Source: Cliona cf. orientalis (taxonomy: Eukaryota; Porifera; Demospongiae; Clionaida; Clionaidae). From it: a stretch of 64,000 bases of DNA. Within the stretch, counting starts at the first letter, position 1; each line of letters begins with the position of its first letter. Under the pieces are notes generated by a model, which had not been told where the DNA came from, searched no databases, and saw nothing but the letters and a program-made list of their open reading frames with translations. Location of the stretch: positions 8,432,001-8,496,000 of the forward strand of contig OZ005695.1 of NCBI GenBank assembly GCA_963930775.1, read 5' to 3'. A program made the position numbers and the translations under genes. Shown in pieces: positions 24,301-39,600 of the stretch.

Positions 24301-26094
24301 TACAAGCCCCTCTGGAGTAAGTGCACACACTGGTAATTATAAACTGCTTATTGAGCTTTCAAAAAATAAAAATTAGTCCATTATGTGCAGTCAGTACATA
24401 CTCTGTGATTTTCCCTCTGGATTGCACAAAGGGTGCTCCCATGCAGTAACAAAAGGAATGTTACCAAAACTGTGCCATGGAAATGTGGTTCCACCATGCA
24501 TATTAGTTGTATTATACCTCAGTATCTACCTCTTAATTACAACACAATGGATGATCCCATCAGCTATATTATAGTGAAGCTTTTGCCTTAGAATGAGGCA
24601 ACCATGCATGAATGGATGATCCCACAAAAGTAAGTGAAGGCTGGAGCTTATACAAACAATTAAGCTAGATTTTATAAGCTTTGGGAACCCCAGTTAGCGG
24701 TGAATTAAAATAAGGTGCATTGCATGGTTAAGATTCCTGATCAGAGGTATACTGATACAATAATTTAGCAATAAATAATTAATCAATGCGCAATTTGCTA
24801 GAGGGCGTAAGAATTTTTGTGAGGGAGGTCAAGATTGGGTCGAGGGTACGTCCACCCCAAGTTTGCAAATTTGTTGTCTGTTTGGTGTTCACTCCTTAAT
24901 AGTTTCGCTCATTTCCAATTATAGTATGGCCAATAGTCTTGCAATAACTGCATCCCTCCCTGCTATTATTAGTATCAGCATGTAGCATGCATGGGCGCCG
25001 GCGTCAGATATCTTAATTTAGAATTGTACCTAACCTCTAGGGTACAGTCCAGACAGCCCAGGCCAGCCACTACTTCATGTGCTGACTAATTATACTATTA
25101 ATCTACCTAGGGACAGACAGTAGTCTGCATTACATGATTAGTATGCATTCATATAATATTGCTTGTGGGCTACTTTGTTTTGTACTAGGAAATTAGAAGC
25201 TGAGCTCAGCTGATACTGCTGTTGATTTAAGCTATTTGTGGGTGGGCTGCATGCATATCATTATCTAAGGACTGATTGACTAGCCAGAGCAGTGCCAGAG
25301 TCTATTGTTTTGAAATTAGAGAGAGGGGATTAGCAATTTAACTGGATAAAGCTAGCTAGTCTGACACCCCTCCAGCTCCATCCAGGCAGGTGACCTTGAT
25401 TGGCTGACACCAAATACATGATCTTGCCTTGTATTGTAATCTGTCCATGGCCCAGGGACAGACAATAGTCTATCTATGCCGCCATACATACCTATATATA
25501 AATACAGGCTTTGTTTGGATATTAGGAGGCATTATCTATAGTCAACAAACATATTAGTTTACCTCTGACCTTTCTCACAAAATCCCCACACTTCAAACAA
25601 GCGATCAGGACAGCTGGCTAAGGCTGGCTGTATCTAGAGGTGCATATGCGGGTCAGGAAGTCATGTACGGCTTAGTTTTGGGGTCAAGCTAATATAGGTA
25701 CAGTAGGTTGGCTACACATTATGATGTTGCTATATTATATTATATTATAGACTGTGCACCTATAGGTAATTACTTGAATGCTGTATACTCCCTAGTTGTC
25801 AAGGACATGCATGCAGACACATACATACCCTCCTCCTACTTACAAATAAAGCTTCATGCATAGCATAGCTAGACTACCGTCTGTTTCTGCCTGGATCCTA
25901 GGTTAATTAATACATATGCATGGGGGCTGAAGCTCTAGAGCCTAGGGATGCCTCTTTGGGATCCAGGATGTGGGACAAGGTCATGCAGTGTCAAACTACT
26001 TTTCTTTTTCCCTCCCTAATTTTCAAACAAGGTTTGCACAATAGTCCCTATAGACTACTGTCTCTAGCTATCCCTGCATGATTCCGGTATTGGG
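21400..26094. other. No gene supported; small repeats
   Basis: Holds a one-base-spacer X-box-like site (GTTGCCTGGCAAC, 22293-22305), alternating GTACAT words at 22389-22430, and a C/T-rich tract at 23980-24060. A plus-strand frame at 23099-23332 contains CDGYSGGGWIYAMFGNLC but is otherwise unsupported. Confidence 0.35.
23719..23862. repeat. Pair of 32-bp direct repeats
   Basis: 23719-23750 and 23831-23862 match at 27 of 32 positions around TGTTATGTAAG, with 80 bp between them. Confidence 0.6.
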
Positions 26095-26591
26095 AGGTAG
26101 AGTGCGGAATGAAATACAATACAGCCTCACAATTTTCAACTCACATCATGATCACCACTGCATTACTTTCAAGTGGTATCACCTTCAAAATTTCAGTTGA
26201 AAAAACTATCCCGCTTATAATTAATCCAATGCCAGAATGTAGCAGCTAGCACAATAATTTTTATTAAATACCCTCCAGGCTTCACCCGCACTCTGAAATT
26301 TAAGACCATCCATCCATCAAACCATAATCATATAGCTACTTGTGTATGTTTTGCTAGGAATGGAGCCTGCAATCTTTTGGTCCGGCTGCAGGCAGCTATG
26401 TAGTATAGACAGTAGGAAATATCTGATCAGGGCCAGCCGAGCTTCACATTCTGAGGTTGGATTAAGAGGGATATTTTTTCGCCACTGAAAAGATCGCACG
26501 TATCGCTTGAAAGATAGTGATAGTGGTGACCCGAGTTGAAAATCGTGGCAGCCGTATTGTATTTCATTTTGCACCCTCCCTCCCACTGCTG
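26095..26591. repeat. Long inverted repeat, arms of about 165 bp
   Basis: The plus-strand segment 26095-26258 (AATGAAATACAATACAGCC.., ATTTTCAACTC.., ATCACCACT.., CTTTCAAG.., TTTCAGT.., CAGAATGT) aligns, with small gaps, to the minus strand of 26591-26421. That strand carries AATGAAATACAATACGGCT, ATTTTCAACTC, GTCACCACT, CTTTCAAG, TTTCAGT and CAGAATGT in the same order. The spacer is about 160 bp. Such a fold-back could be a transposon relic, or a source of double-stranded RNA if transcribed. Confidence 0.75.
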
Positions 26592-29500
26592 GCATGTGTT
26601 TTTGCATCCTGTCCAGAGCAGAAATAAAAACCTCTATTGTATAATATACATACATGTATGTATGATGTACGCCTAGCTTTTGCTTATAATGTTAGAACAT
26701 AATAGTATGCTGCTCATTGTGTTATATATAATATTATTTTACATGCCTACGATGTTGCGTACATAAAAAAAAAAATGCTTACTCTAGCTCAGAGGCTGTT
26801 AGCATAGTCTGCCCATGGAATACACACGCACATATATACTTACCTACATACGTGCAATGTCATAATATGCTATAGCTACCCATGTGCTCTAGCTACAGCT
26901 AGCTGTCGTACAGTGGGTGGTCATAACTACAAGGAATGGAGTGGTATAATTACCAGTGTTCCTGTTTATCCTGCGTGAGCACGACTGGCAGTTAGGCAGT
27001 TAGGGGTAGTTTGGAGCTGTTTTTTGTTTGTTCCATCTTCTTGCAATTGGTGAGCAAGTAACCTCCATTAAACTCTCCCCTGTGCTTATTAGTAGGTGGC
27101 TATTTAGGTTGCTATATATGTGTATGCATAGTACTGGTGTAGCCAGCTATTGTAAGTACCAATGAAATCCAAGTCTAATTCATCGATCCTCTGTTCCTCG
27201 CCTGATGTACAAGTCAGATTGCCCTTGAACTCCCTATGGATTACCATAGCAACAGGAGTGGGTGGGATAGGGTACCAAGGGTTCATGCAGTATATTATAT
27301 TGCTTTGCAAAATTAAAAGGCTCCCTAGCCTATGGCTAGCTGTCTCGTTAATTTAGGCTTGAACTCCAGCCCTCCCATACACCACTGTACTCTCCGTTCT
27401 AGAAGTATATAATATCGTATTTTATTATGTTTCAGAGCTGAGGTATGTAGTTCATACTTCTCCTAATACTAGCTAAGCCAACAGGCAATGCTGTATCTAG
27501 GTACGTATCTAGCTGTAGTATCAAGTATTTGGGTATATACATATCATTTTATGCTCTTAGCAGGTGATTTCCATATGCACTGTTACACACACATACGGGA
27601 GTATGGAGTACCATATATACCCCTCAGTGCAGGTGATCATGATATAGTGGTGTAATATTGTATAGCTGTTTACTACATTTTAAAAACTAGGACTAGAGTA
27701 TGGAGTAGCTAGAGTGTGCACTTCTGTTTTTGATGTCTGCAATTGTGCTGATTTAACTAACTGCATTGCAATGTGCCCAGTCATGACTTTCTCTTAGACT
27801 GATGGTCTAGCTGGCTTTACCAACATACACATGTATGACATGATTTCATGACCTGATAGTATATAATAGTGCTCTAAATCTGGAGTTATGAGCTGATATG
27901 AGCTGCACTTGCATGCACGGGCTATATACTATACTATACGTACTATACTATACGTACGTAGCTCTCAACATAATCTGTTTGTTGCTCTGGTCCTATATAC
28001 ATATATATATGTGTGACTCAACTGTCAGTCGGAAGAAAAAGATCAATGATTATTGATTATGAGGCTTACATCCGTGGAATACCCATAATGCATGATTCAA
28101 TTTAAGAATTAAGCCTATATTTATTTGTAACATGTACATATAGAATTAAACGAGGTTCTATATAAACTACTTGCGCTCATGAAGCCTATAGCTAGGTGAT
28201 CTTGATTATGTAAGATCCAGATGTCCTCGGTACTTGAGAGAAGACAGATCAGAGAGGCTCAAACATATCAGTGCAGCGCGTGGTGATCGCATTAAGATGC
28301 ATTTCAGGAAGCGACTGTAATCCAATTCGTTCATTGATTGAATTTCCACCACTTGACTCCAGTTATAACATGCGTATACATACGTACGTATATAGCTATA
28401 GTATATAGTACTATCATTCGTGATGCAGGGCGTAAAATTATTCTATACTAGTGTTGGATATTATGTAAAAATATCCAAACCCAGGATGCCAAATAGTCAT
28501 GCGCTCACGTTTCTTATCCAAGCGCGTGCAGTGTGCCCCCTGGCGATTTTTACAAATATGTATATGATAGCTGAATACCATAATGCCTGAACTTAATGCA
28601 AAGTAATAAAATTCTCTACTGTAGGAGAGGCTTGGGTTATTTAAAAACTCCAGGGGTCTGAACACACAAAGTCTTATTGAGAGTTTTTGTACACAATTAT
28701 TATAGCAGTGAGGGATCGATGAAGTTTGTTTTTTTTACCCTTGGCAGAATTTTTAAGATGTTTATCATAACAAGATCACTTTATCTCTCAGCTGCAGGCC
28801 AGGGTTATAGCTATGTACATGTGTACATGTATGCATACATGTGTCTCTCACCACCCACAGGTACTATGGAATGCATCCTCATGCACTGCACACATGCAAA
28901 CTCTGATAGCACAACACTATGGCCAGCTTGTACTAACACAACCAGACTATTTCTCCTGCGCTATCACTGAAAGATATCAGAATACTATGAGTACATGTGG
29001 TACAGCTAGACTTAGCTTTGATCATGTGCTGCAGGGCTAGGTGGGGTGTGCAGTTTAGTGCGCTAGCTGTAGTTATATGTGGATCTTTGTATACTGCATG
29101 AGAAAAGTAGGCGTGTGTGTATGATTGCACCAGATGGATAATCTGGGTACCGTTATTCACTGTGTGCGTACCACCTACTAAATCCCATGGTAGGACATGT
29201 ACACATTTTAGCTAAAGTTACAGTAATAGTGATGTGTGTGGCTGAATTAGATAGAGGATTAATATGGGAAGGACTGCTGCTCTGTGTAAATATTATGGGT
29301 GGATGTTTATATAAAGTAAGTCAACAGTAAACACCTAGCTAGCTAGCATGTTGTGTACACCTCCTCTTCTGGATAATATATGATTATCAGAGCGTAATCT
29401 ATTAGTGTTTGTTAGAAAAAAAAATTTATTATTAAACCAGATGCATAAATTAGGTAGAGTATAGCCTTAGAACCATCCACCCCCCAAATATACTAGAACC

Positions 29501-30630
29501 TCCATTTTGCACACTGAGGATCTTCCATTGGGGAGGGGGGGGGGGGCTAAGGGACTATCTTGTGGAAAGCCATGAGAGAGAAGATTAAGATGGTGGTATG
29601 TTCACTGGTGAACCAGTTAAAGGAAATCGGCCAAAAACTAAAAACCATATGCAACCATGAAGTGGTCCAGGAATTTTTTCTGGGCTATAAACTTTTTTGA
29701 AGGTTTTAAATTTTGAAAGTTTGTGGCATTTACCAGCTACAGACTGGGGGTACACTTCCTATTTCAACTTGTGGAAGTTTGGCAGAAAGCTAAAGGCCCA
29801 CCAACCTACAATGTGGTTATCAAGTATGCTTTATGATTGTAACACAAACTGCCTGAGGGATGTTTAGGGATGTACCTGTGCATGTATGCACCTAGCTGTA
29901 CTTGTAGTATGTGGCCACAGGGCACAACAAATGGCATAAACAACTAAAAATTGAAAATTATCAGTTCAGGGCTGCCTACAGCTGCAGAGACAGAAAGTCC
30001 TGCTAACAATAAAATTAATTCTTGCTATCAGATTGTTGGTTGGAGTTAATTAACATACTATGTAGAATCGCTGGGAATAGTAGTTTCTGAATGGACAGAT
30101 TATGGGTGAAAATTAAAGAATCCCTGACCTCAATAAAAGTGACATTGGCATGTAAGGGAAATACTAACAAGGGATAAAAGAGCTGAAAATTATGGTCAAA
30201 TAGACCAGAATATTAAGCTGTCAATGCCAGCTGCAGATAGCTGTATACAGGTCCTAATTCCTCTTGGCTTTGATAGGCTTCTAGTCTCCAGATCTATAGG
30301 ACTTGATGATTTTTGGTTGACCCAGGACCATTCAGAGTCAAATTACTAGGTATTACAGATTATGGGCCACTTCACAGGAACAAAATGGCCATACCAATCT
30401 GAGGTTTCCTTCCACTAGACTGGTCCCAGATGGCACTAGAGCTGGGCATAGGAGGAACTAGACCTTTAACACTAAGTGGTGTGAAAGAAGTGGGGAGCCC
30501 TTAGAGTTTACTGCTAATTATAAGGTCTCATAAAAACCTGACAGGCTATTTCTGCTAAATGTAAATCAAGCCCTAATTGAGAAATCAAGTGCACATGTAA
30601 AGATATTATAGATTAATTAGGAGTTGAAAG
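26592..30630. other. No gene supported
   Basis: A coding-looking minus-strand stretch near 27150-27280 (EFKGNLTCTSGEEQRIDELD) overlaps another X-box-like site (27240-27253). A plus-strand frame after CACCCACAG (28851-28859) runs to a stop at 29040 (ASSCTAHMQTLIAQHYGQLV). Neither has family support. 29,580-30,600 is smoother, less palindromic DNA that could be an old element, but it has no open frame. Confidence 0.3.

Positions 30631-30673
<43 letters not shown>
30631..30673. repeat. (CT)n microsatellite
   Basis: Pure alternating C/T for 43 nt, about 21 repeats, and one of the longest simple repeats in the window. Confidence 0.95.
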
Positions 30674-30676
<3 letters not shown>

Positions 30677-33600
30677 CTTTCCTCCTCTATCCTTCACCTG
30701 TTTCTAATTAATGTGATTACAATCTTTGACCACTGGTATGCCAGGTATGCAAATGCCCTCTGTTTACCAGTGGCTACAGCTGGTAGGTCACCTAGCTTGG
30801 TCAGCTCTAATAGGTCTAGGGCTGGGGGTGGCACTTTCATAATGAGGTGATGAGGACTAAAATGCACAAACAAATTTTTAGTCTGACCAGTACAATTAAT
30901 GCAGATCGATAATGTAATATTATGTCATAATGGTCTAAAAGGTGTGTAGCCTAAGGGTGACCATTTTCAAGATGTGGTGCTCCAACAAACACTCAGTAGA
31001 ATAATATTCAATTTCGCTCCCAATTATATGTCCATGGACTCCGATTCAGATCAGTACAGGCAGGGTACAGGGTGGAGTCTAGAGTGAAACACTTTCATAA
31101 TGTTTGTTTACAGGTGTACAACAATTATTGCAAACGAGCAGTTTTAAATTATTTGTTGCTCTCCAGTGATTACGCATGCCATGAACGCATACGTAAATAT
31201 TCCATTAGATATTTCAGTGCAGACTACACCTAACTGGTATCCGACCTATATACCTTAACTTATCACCATTGCATAGTCTACTCTACTAGCTATTATAGGA
31301 TGATTTCATAAATTCCTACACGCTAGCTGTAGTTAGCTGACCCTTCGAGTCCTTTCACTATCCAGTGAGAGAGAGAGGTATACGGATGTTGACCTTGTGT
31401 TTACTAGATACTTTCGCCCTACCAGGAGATTCCTTAGCTAAGGGTGCAACGGAATCTGTATTCAGCAGGCTTCTTGGACACTTGCTTACATGTACACACA
31501 AACACGTACAGTCAATACTCACTTGTAGTTGTAGTGAGTGGGATATAGTATAATTTAGAGTCCATAAACGTGTTGTAATAATGTTCTTGAAAATGTACAA
31601 ATGCACTAGTATGGACGGGACGGGTACACACTAGGTACGGTTTTGGTACGATGTGTGACTTATGGAAGCCAAGTAGCTGCATAGTTACAAGTGCTAACAA
31701 GAATATTTCTCCCCGTAGAAAATTCAGCACTATGTAACATTGCGTCAAGGTTAAGGTCTGGGGTGAGACGAGCCAAACAATGGCTATATATCGATCTGTA
31801 TGTATCTAGCTATAATAGGCTACAAAGCCCAGCACATACATGTATACACATGTGTGTATCTGCTATCTGCTTGTGTGTGCGTGCGGGGGGGGGGGGGGGG
31901 GGGGGGGGCAGTCATACTATTGGGTGAAGGAGTGCAGGGTTGAGAGTGTATTAATTATGTGCTATTGTACAGGTTGGGACACCCTCCATATACAGTCTTA
32001 CTGAGCCATCAATAAGTCCCTAGAGTCTTAGTGGTTTCTATATATAGGTTCTTTGGTGCTCGAGCTAAGAGGTCATACAATTGCAAATTAATACTCAAGA
32101 ATATAGATTGGCAGTGACCTTTAACTCGCTGAGCTTAGGCTCACTAAATAAGTGGCCTAACTTGTTAGATCTGCCCTAGCCTGTGTCATAAAGCGCATAC
32201 TACGTAATTACCTGCCTATTGTACTTTGCATTCACTTACAAAGCTTCATATAAGCCGATGAACTAAACCCACAGATTAGCTCATTGGCTGATAAATTATG
32301 TGGCGACTACTCTGAGATGACTATATTGGATAGAATTTGATGAAGTTAAGCTGTATAATTATTGTGCAAGCTTATATAATTAGACCCCTCCAGACAGATC
32401 TTAGTCTCCACGATAAGTATTGCAAGTTACGTATCTGCAAGGAATTATGACTTGTATATATGTACAATGTCATACATTTATTATGGGAAAGGTCTCCATA
32501 TATGATAATGTAATTGCAAGTGTACCAGGACACAGATGTGAGGTTGTATTACCAATAATTAATTAGTCAATTAATTGGATTAATTAAGTTAGGATGCGTG
32601 ATGACACTCCCCAGTATATATCAGATTGTGATGATAACAGATTAAACATATTTCATCACCTCCACTAACGAGTGCTCCTACCCATCAGCTATTGAATTAA
32701 ACAGTACTGGGAGGGCCTAGGGGTCAACAAAGGTCAAACATTTCCCAACATCCTGAAATCGTCCTCCAGCATAATATTGGGAATTATATTAATTACTACT
32801 AATTAACAGTGTTTATACATACAGCATAGTATTATTATACATGCAAAAGTATGTGAATTTTGTGATAGTCCTAGAGGTGATGAAGGTTGGAATTCTCCCA
32901 GCATCCTGAAAGCATTTAATTCTCCAGCTAATTCTAGCTGCATGCATGTATACATCATACGTAATTACTTGCGCCTGTGAGAATATTGTGAGGGGTGGTA
33001 TGGGAACGTCTTGCACCTAGCTATACACTCCTCCATTTAAGCCTTAATGCTTCCAGGATCAAGGAAGTTTAGCACATTTGGCCTAGCTTTAGCTGTAAAC
33101 ACCTATATAATATAGTACATGCAATGTGTCCGGGTACAAGCAGTGATGAATGCAGGGAGGGGGGGGGTATAGGACTCATTTCCTCCCATGGGAATCGGTC
33201 AACTTCCTCCTATTATTATATTATTAAAATTAAGGGGTCAATGATTTAATTAGGATATGATACAGCGTGAGTCGTCTTGAACTGAACTTGTACTTCCCTT
33301 TTAGATTTTATGCTATACGCATGATACGTATCTGTCCGTATGGATATATTTTCTCTAATATTCTGCAAACTTACATGCAATTATAAGTAGGCAGGGGATT
33401 TTCATATGATGATATGATGATGTAGCTAGCTAGCTAGCTGTGTGTGACACGTGTGGCTGCTTAGCTGGGGATTCTAGCATCCTGCATGCAGTCTTCTGCT
33501 GAGATCACTTAATATTAAGTTTAATTAATTTGTGTATCATGTTCCAGCCTTCCTGCTGGGTTTCAGTTGCTATAATGTCATTTTGATTATCTAAGGTATG

Positions 33601-36600
33601 CATGTGGACTGTATGATTCTAGCTAGTACTGATATGCTTGCACTTTACTGATCATGAAGATCATAGTTTATAATACTTGAGTGCTTCAGTTAAGGTTTGA
33701 TTATCTAATTGTTGATTCGTGTGCATAGCTATTTAATCATTAATATATATACTAATGCTAGGATTTTGCTCAGATCATGCTTACGTAATTGTCAGTGAGT
33801 GATTTAGGTTAATATTATCTCACTGTCGATTCATGTAGCTCTAAGTTTAATTATCTATTTTTAGATCACTTGTGATGATCATGCAGTAACATGGCCATGA
33901 TTCCAAGCAAGGTCAAGTTCAGTATATTGTTGTGTGCATTACGTAGGCCTCTCTGTCTGCGTGAGCATGTGTCGTAAGAGAGCTAGTTGTATCTTGAATG
34001 ATCGAAGGAAGCCTCCCCCACCTGACTGGCTACCCTACGTAGAGAGGGGTAGCCTTTGATGGTCACTCTCGACTAGCAGCACAAGCTTGTTCACCTACAT
34101 GTTAGGGGTCGTGACCTCCATCTCAGTCCAACCAGGGTCTCTATAGCTACTGCACGCCACCGTATACGTAGGGTAGTACCATGCTAACTGCAGAGATCGA
34201 AGCATGACATGTACTTTTTGACCTAGAGCACACATAGCTCTCTCTCCCACACGAGTAAATTTGCTCCCATACACATATATACTCCTCGCACTCTATTTAG
34301 GTATGTGTATATACCTATACCTAGTAGGATTTGCCGTCTACAAATTTTTCCTTTCAAGCTAGGTTTGAACCGACTAATTTTGCAATGGCACTGCGGAGCA
34401 TTTTGCAATGTAATGTGCGTTGATATCCTTGTCTAATTATAAGTAAGCTAAAGAATATCAGGTTCTACATACAGATAAGATACATTGTTTTTAATTTGCA
34501 CACATGCATCACCCCTTCATTGGTTATTAGATAATAGTGTGCAACTAAGCAAGACGTCAAGTACTATGCCCTGAACTGGATAAAACTGACTCATGCTGCT
34601 TACTTTAATTGTTCCAGCTCATTGATTGATGACAATATTCATAGTTATTACTGGGGAGGGTGATGCAATCCATGGCCAGTTCAGTGTATTTTACACTCAT
34701 CTAGCTTAGTTGGTTTAATCTAGTTTGGTGGAAGTGAATGATATAGATAGGCCATTCTTGAAGCATCTAGATATTAAACAATAATATCTTCACTTCAAGA
34801 ATAAGTTTACACATTTCACAATCACTCTACATCAATCGGAGCTGCATGGGACCATACTTGCATGATGTCATTGTTACATCAATTTCAAGGGGGGGTATCC
34901 CTAGAGAAGGGGCAGGGGAGTCCATTTTGTAACCATGCATGCTAACGCCTACGAGCTGTGTAGTAGGTAGCTGGTAGCTAGGTAGATTTTTTGACCTATA
35001 GTGATTCCTATACAGACGTATACAACTTGAAAGCAGCAGAATCTTGTAAAGATAAAGTCTAGGCCTAAAGATTCACATACAAGAAATAACAAATATTATT
35101 ATTAAAAAAAAACTCCCTCCCTCATGCTCAATCCCTGCATGTTCTTTGATCCAAGTCCATGGCTGGTTTTCACGTATATCTCAAGTATGGTTTCATATTG
35201 TTAATTTTCACTTCCACACACATGCAGACACACACAATGTCATGCACACACGGTTTTGCACCCCCTCAAGCTCTCCCCTTTTATAATATACACATGTATA
35301 TATATATATAGCCTATGGGGTATGGCAGCTATAGTGTTGTTTTTGTGTGTGAATTGGTGAGAATTGTGCAGTTTCATTGTGTAAATGTAGCGAATGGAGT
35401 AAGGCTGCATGCATGCGTGCATGGCTACAACCGTCGCCTAAATCTATGTAGTATTATATGCATCCTCTTCAAAATTTTCGTGTCTGGATGCCTGCATGGT
35501 GTTTGTGCAGGCAATAGTGTTATATCCAATGGTGAAAAACATGTTTGCATAAAGAAGCTGGCAACATAAAGTGTTATGTTTTTGCTAGAAGCATCAGTGA
35601 AGATGTTGATTGCATGCCAAAGCACAATTTACTTGAGCAAACCTCGGAATACGTAGTGCATAAATTTTACGCATTATAGATGCTATTTACACAAATAGCT
35701 AGCTATACATACTAGCTATAGCCTACCCAAATGTTTGGCTAGTTGATGTCTTAACAGTAATAACAGCATTCAGCTGATGCTGTAGCAAAGTGATAAACTG
35801 TTTATTTAGCAAAGATTTGAGCAAATAGTTGTGTGCATGAGCAAACTCGTGACTATAACCCAAACATCTCACAAATATTCGGCTGCATGGTACAAAGACT
35901 AAAATTATGATGGTCTAAAATGCCAATATTTGTATGTGAGCAAACGTGACCATCTTGATCAATATATTTAAGTATACTATCAGTAATGCAAAAGCTGAGT
36001 GATGAACTTTTAAGCAGTTTATTCAGTGAAGATTTTAAAGCGAGGAGTTGCATAAGCTAGTAATTTACATATCACGCCATATTTCTGCCTTTTGAATACT
36101 TTGGATCCATCACTTTTATGTATCAATCCATTTGCAATATCTAAATTCAACAAAGCATTAGTTTATATGCTGCATATGACATAATATTATGTAAGCACTA
36201 GACTAATAGAAGTGTGTACCATATAGACAGCATGTACAGCTGCATATAATATAGGGCGTGCATAAATGCATGGTATACAGCAATCTGACCTTTATTTTGC
36301 TGCACTCTAGCTTGCCTGATCATGATCGTACTCATCTGTTTATGGAGTGTGAGTATTTGTAATAGTATGCCTTGTGCCTGTTTACCTGTTTATGCATATT
36401 TGTGTGTGAGTGCATGTGTATGTTTGTGTGTACCTGTTGTATGCATGCTACCTAGAATGTCATGCACACATGCGGGACATTACACCTGCTTGCTTGGGTG
36501 AGTAGCTAGCTAGATAAGGTGTTGGGCACATGTATGTGGCTATGATAGGTAGTATCAGGAGTACATTGGTATATATAGTATGCATGGTGCTGTGTACATG

Positions 36601-39600
36601 CATGCTTGTGGGTGGGTGGGTGTGTGCGTAGTGGATTATCTCATCCCTTGACCTGTTACATGCTGCGTATCAATTAACTCGAAACTTTTCAAGAGGTGAA
36701 AGAGTGGACTCTATATGGCCACAGGCCAATTAATATGTGGTCTCAAGCCATTTACATGCATGTCCTTATATATGTAGATGCATGTCCATGTATGATGTAG
36801 TGCGATGATGGAGTGTGATATATCCTTTCTTTGGGTCAGAGTACAGCGATTGTTCTCCCTCTGCGCAGCTGCTTACCTTTTTAGGGCACCAGATCACTTC
36901 CTTATATGGAAACTGCCTCTATTGTTCACCTTGGTCATTGTGTGCATTCATGTACATACACACACTCTAGATAGAATGACTTCACAGCTGAGTGTGAGAG
37001 ACAGGAGATGGATATATGGCCACATGCATGCACAGAACTCCTTGCTAATTCAATTAAGCGCATGCTCGGTTGAAGGTGTCCAGCTGACGTTAGGCGCCTC
37101 GGTGTCTGGCTGAAGTCTTAGAAGTGCTGCACGGTGGTCCTGCCTATAGAGAGTGCTGTTAGTATTGTAGCCACAGTGTACAAACCTGTGGGAAGATGAG
37201 GTGTTTGATATGGTGATATTATTAGTAGTGTATATTCATGAATATGCTTAGCTGGGCTGGGCATAATGCTAATTGTAGAGAGAGAGAGAGGAAGAGGGCA
37301 CTAGATGTGTGCACATAAATGCCATACTAGTGCCTAGCTTGCTCATGCATATGGCCAGTCAATGGTGGCTCTTTTGAAGGAGAGGGGAAAGGTGTGATCA
37401 GCTGACTCTAAATTTGGTAGAGTGAAGCCCACTAGTGGAGGATCACAGATATAGCCCACAATTTTCATATTTATATATATATATGCAAATGAGAGCTTGA
37501 GAACATTTAATTTAGGCTGACCATACATGTACAGTTGGATCATCATCAGTAGTAGCTCACAGGCTTTGAATTAAGGTCAAATATTGGATGTGGCTTGAGA
37601 GGGTTAATTTGCATATAAGAGGAGTGATAAGTGATAAATGTGCTACTATACCATACAAGTGTGGAGCATGCATAGTCCACATAATATGCATGAATATATA
37701 TAGATAGGCATGCATGCAGTGTCTGTCGGAGTGACTGAGCAGCCAGAGTGGTCTTTGATTTTAGGTCATTATGATAATACAGGTGAGGTATGAGAACTGT
37801 TTGCATATATAGCTAGGAGCAATGGGCTACCACACAATGCATATAGCACCATTCTGTGCACTCGAGTGGATTCAAAATGTGTACGTGTGCAATTGTGTGC
37901 ATGTGTTATACGATATGCACCGAGTCGTGCATGTACATATACAGTCATGAACTGAAAGAGCGCATACGTAGCACCATTGGGCATTTGCAAGTTGATCTGG
38001 GAGTATAGCATAATAATTTATAGGTCTCAAAGATTGTTGGGCTGTTTTATATATGGCATGATGGGTGAATTGAGTGACAATGCGGTGGATGTAAAAGGCA
38101 CTTGCATTAATAGCTGTCATTGTATACAGGTAACAATTGCTGTTTACATAGGCTAATAGGAACGTGCACAGCGTGTACCTACGTAGGCGTGTGCGGTTGT
38201 GAAGTTAAAGGTGAAGGTTGGCTATTAGTCATCTATAGGCATAGGCATAGGCATAGTATATAGAAATGCTGTGGTATACAAATGCATATACATATGTATG
38301 CGCATACGTAGACGCCTGTGGAAATCCATTGGGAATATATCACACTTGTGGTGGTCGCATAATTTATACGACTAATTTAGTTAAGTGCTGTGGGTGACCT
38401 TCCAGCCCCTCACCTCCTACTACTTCCAATTCCTCTACTCCCTTATGAGAGCATCGTGCATGACCTCGCTTGATTCCAGCTCCCTCAAGCTCCCTCCCTA
38501 TTGCTCCTTTGGAGACAACCCCCTTCTTAGCCTTAAGGTAGTATTGCACATGCATACAATATTATTATGATGATGATATGAGAGTATTATGTTCCTTAGT
38601 ACTATAATATTATTATATGTACACGGGTTCAAGCTAGCCTACATTTCTCCTGTGGATTGACACATGCGGTTTTTGAACACAACAGATCATCAATTAACAC
38701 GCTCCCCACACACACGCGCACATGCACGCATGCTCACACACATACGCTCACACTGTCATAGATATAGATTTGTATCATCACTGAGCAGTGAAGTCACTTA
38801 GAGTTTTTTGAAGGGGAGTACGTGTAATCATTCTTGTGTGTCCCCAAGAGGTGTTTTACTGAGTATCCCATAGTAATTGCATTCATTTGTGATATGATAT
38901 GAAATACCGTGCCATAATAATATGATATATATCTACCGGTCGCGATGCAATGACGGTTAGTACAGTAGGTGTGGCCTCCTTTTTAACACTAAACGTCAAA
39001 ACATTCCAGCTTGTTACGTTATGACAAAATTCTCAAGACTTCTCCGGTCACCCCTATAGGCATATGTACGTCAGTTATACAAATACAAGTTTACTTCGGG
39101 TTTTGTAACAAATGTGCATACATACATATATAGATTTAGCTCTGCAGGCTACCTGACTTAAGAAGTCTAGCTATTCAGACGCTAACTAGGCAGTTAATTT
39201 ATTAATTATCTCCGTAGTACTCGTATCGTTCACATCCTACGTGTAATTATCAATCAATTTTATTCTACTCTAGATCTTGTCGTCATCAATATCACGAACT
39301 ACATGTACTACTACATATCATGGTGACGACATCAACCCACAATTGTTATAGTTGTTTCCTGGGTCTATGTAACTATGCGGATACAGGATCAATACCATCA
39401 CGTCTCACTTGTTGATTATAAATAATTATTTATCTTGAAGCCTACATCTATATGTTATCTTATTACTGGATGAGCTAAAAATTATTGATTGTCTCATATT
39501 ATAGTTATTGTCCCTTGCAATGGGAGGCGCCCGCAAGACTAACACTGGACTGATCCATGAAGTACGTAGAATTCGATTCCAGGCGGGATGTTTTGTAGAT

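Noticed and set aside
26317..26655. 112-codon minus-strand frame
   Set aside because: It lies across one arm of the long inverted repeat; the other arm does not keep an equivalent frame.
31691..31927. Glycine-rich plus-strand frame ending in the poly-G run
   Set aside because: The glycine tract is just the 24-base G homopolymer.
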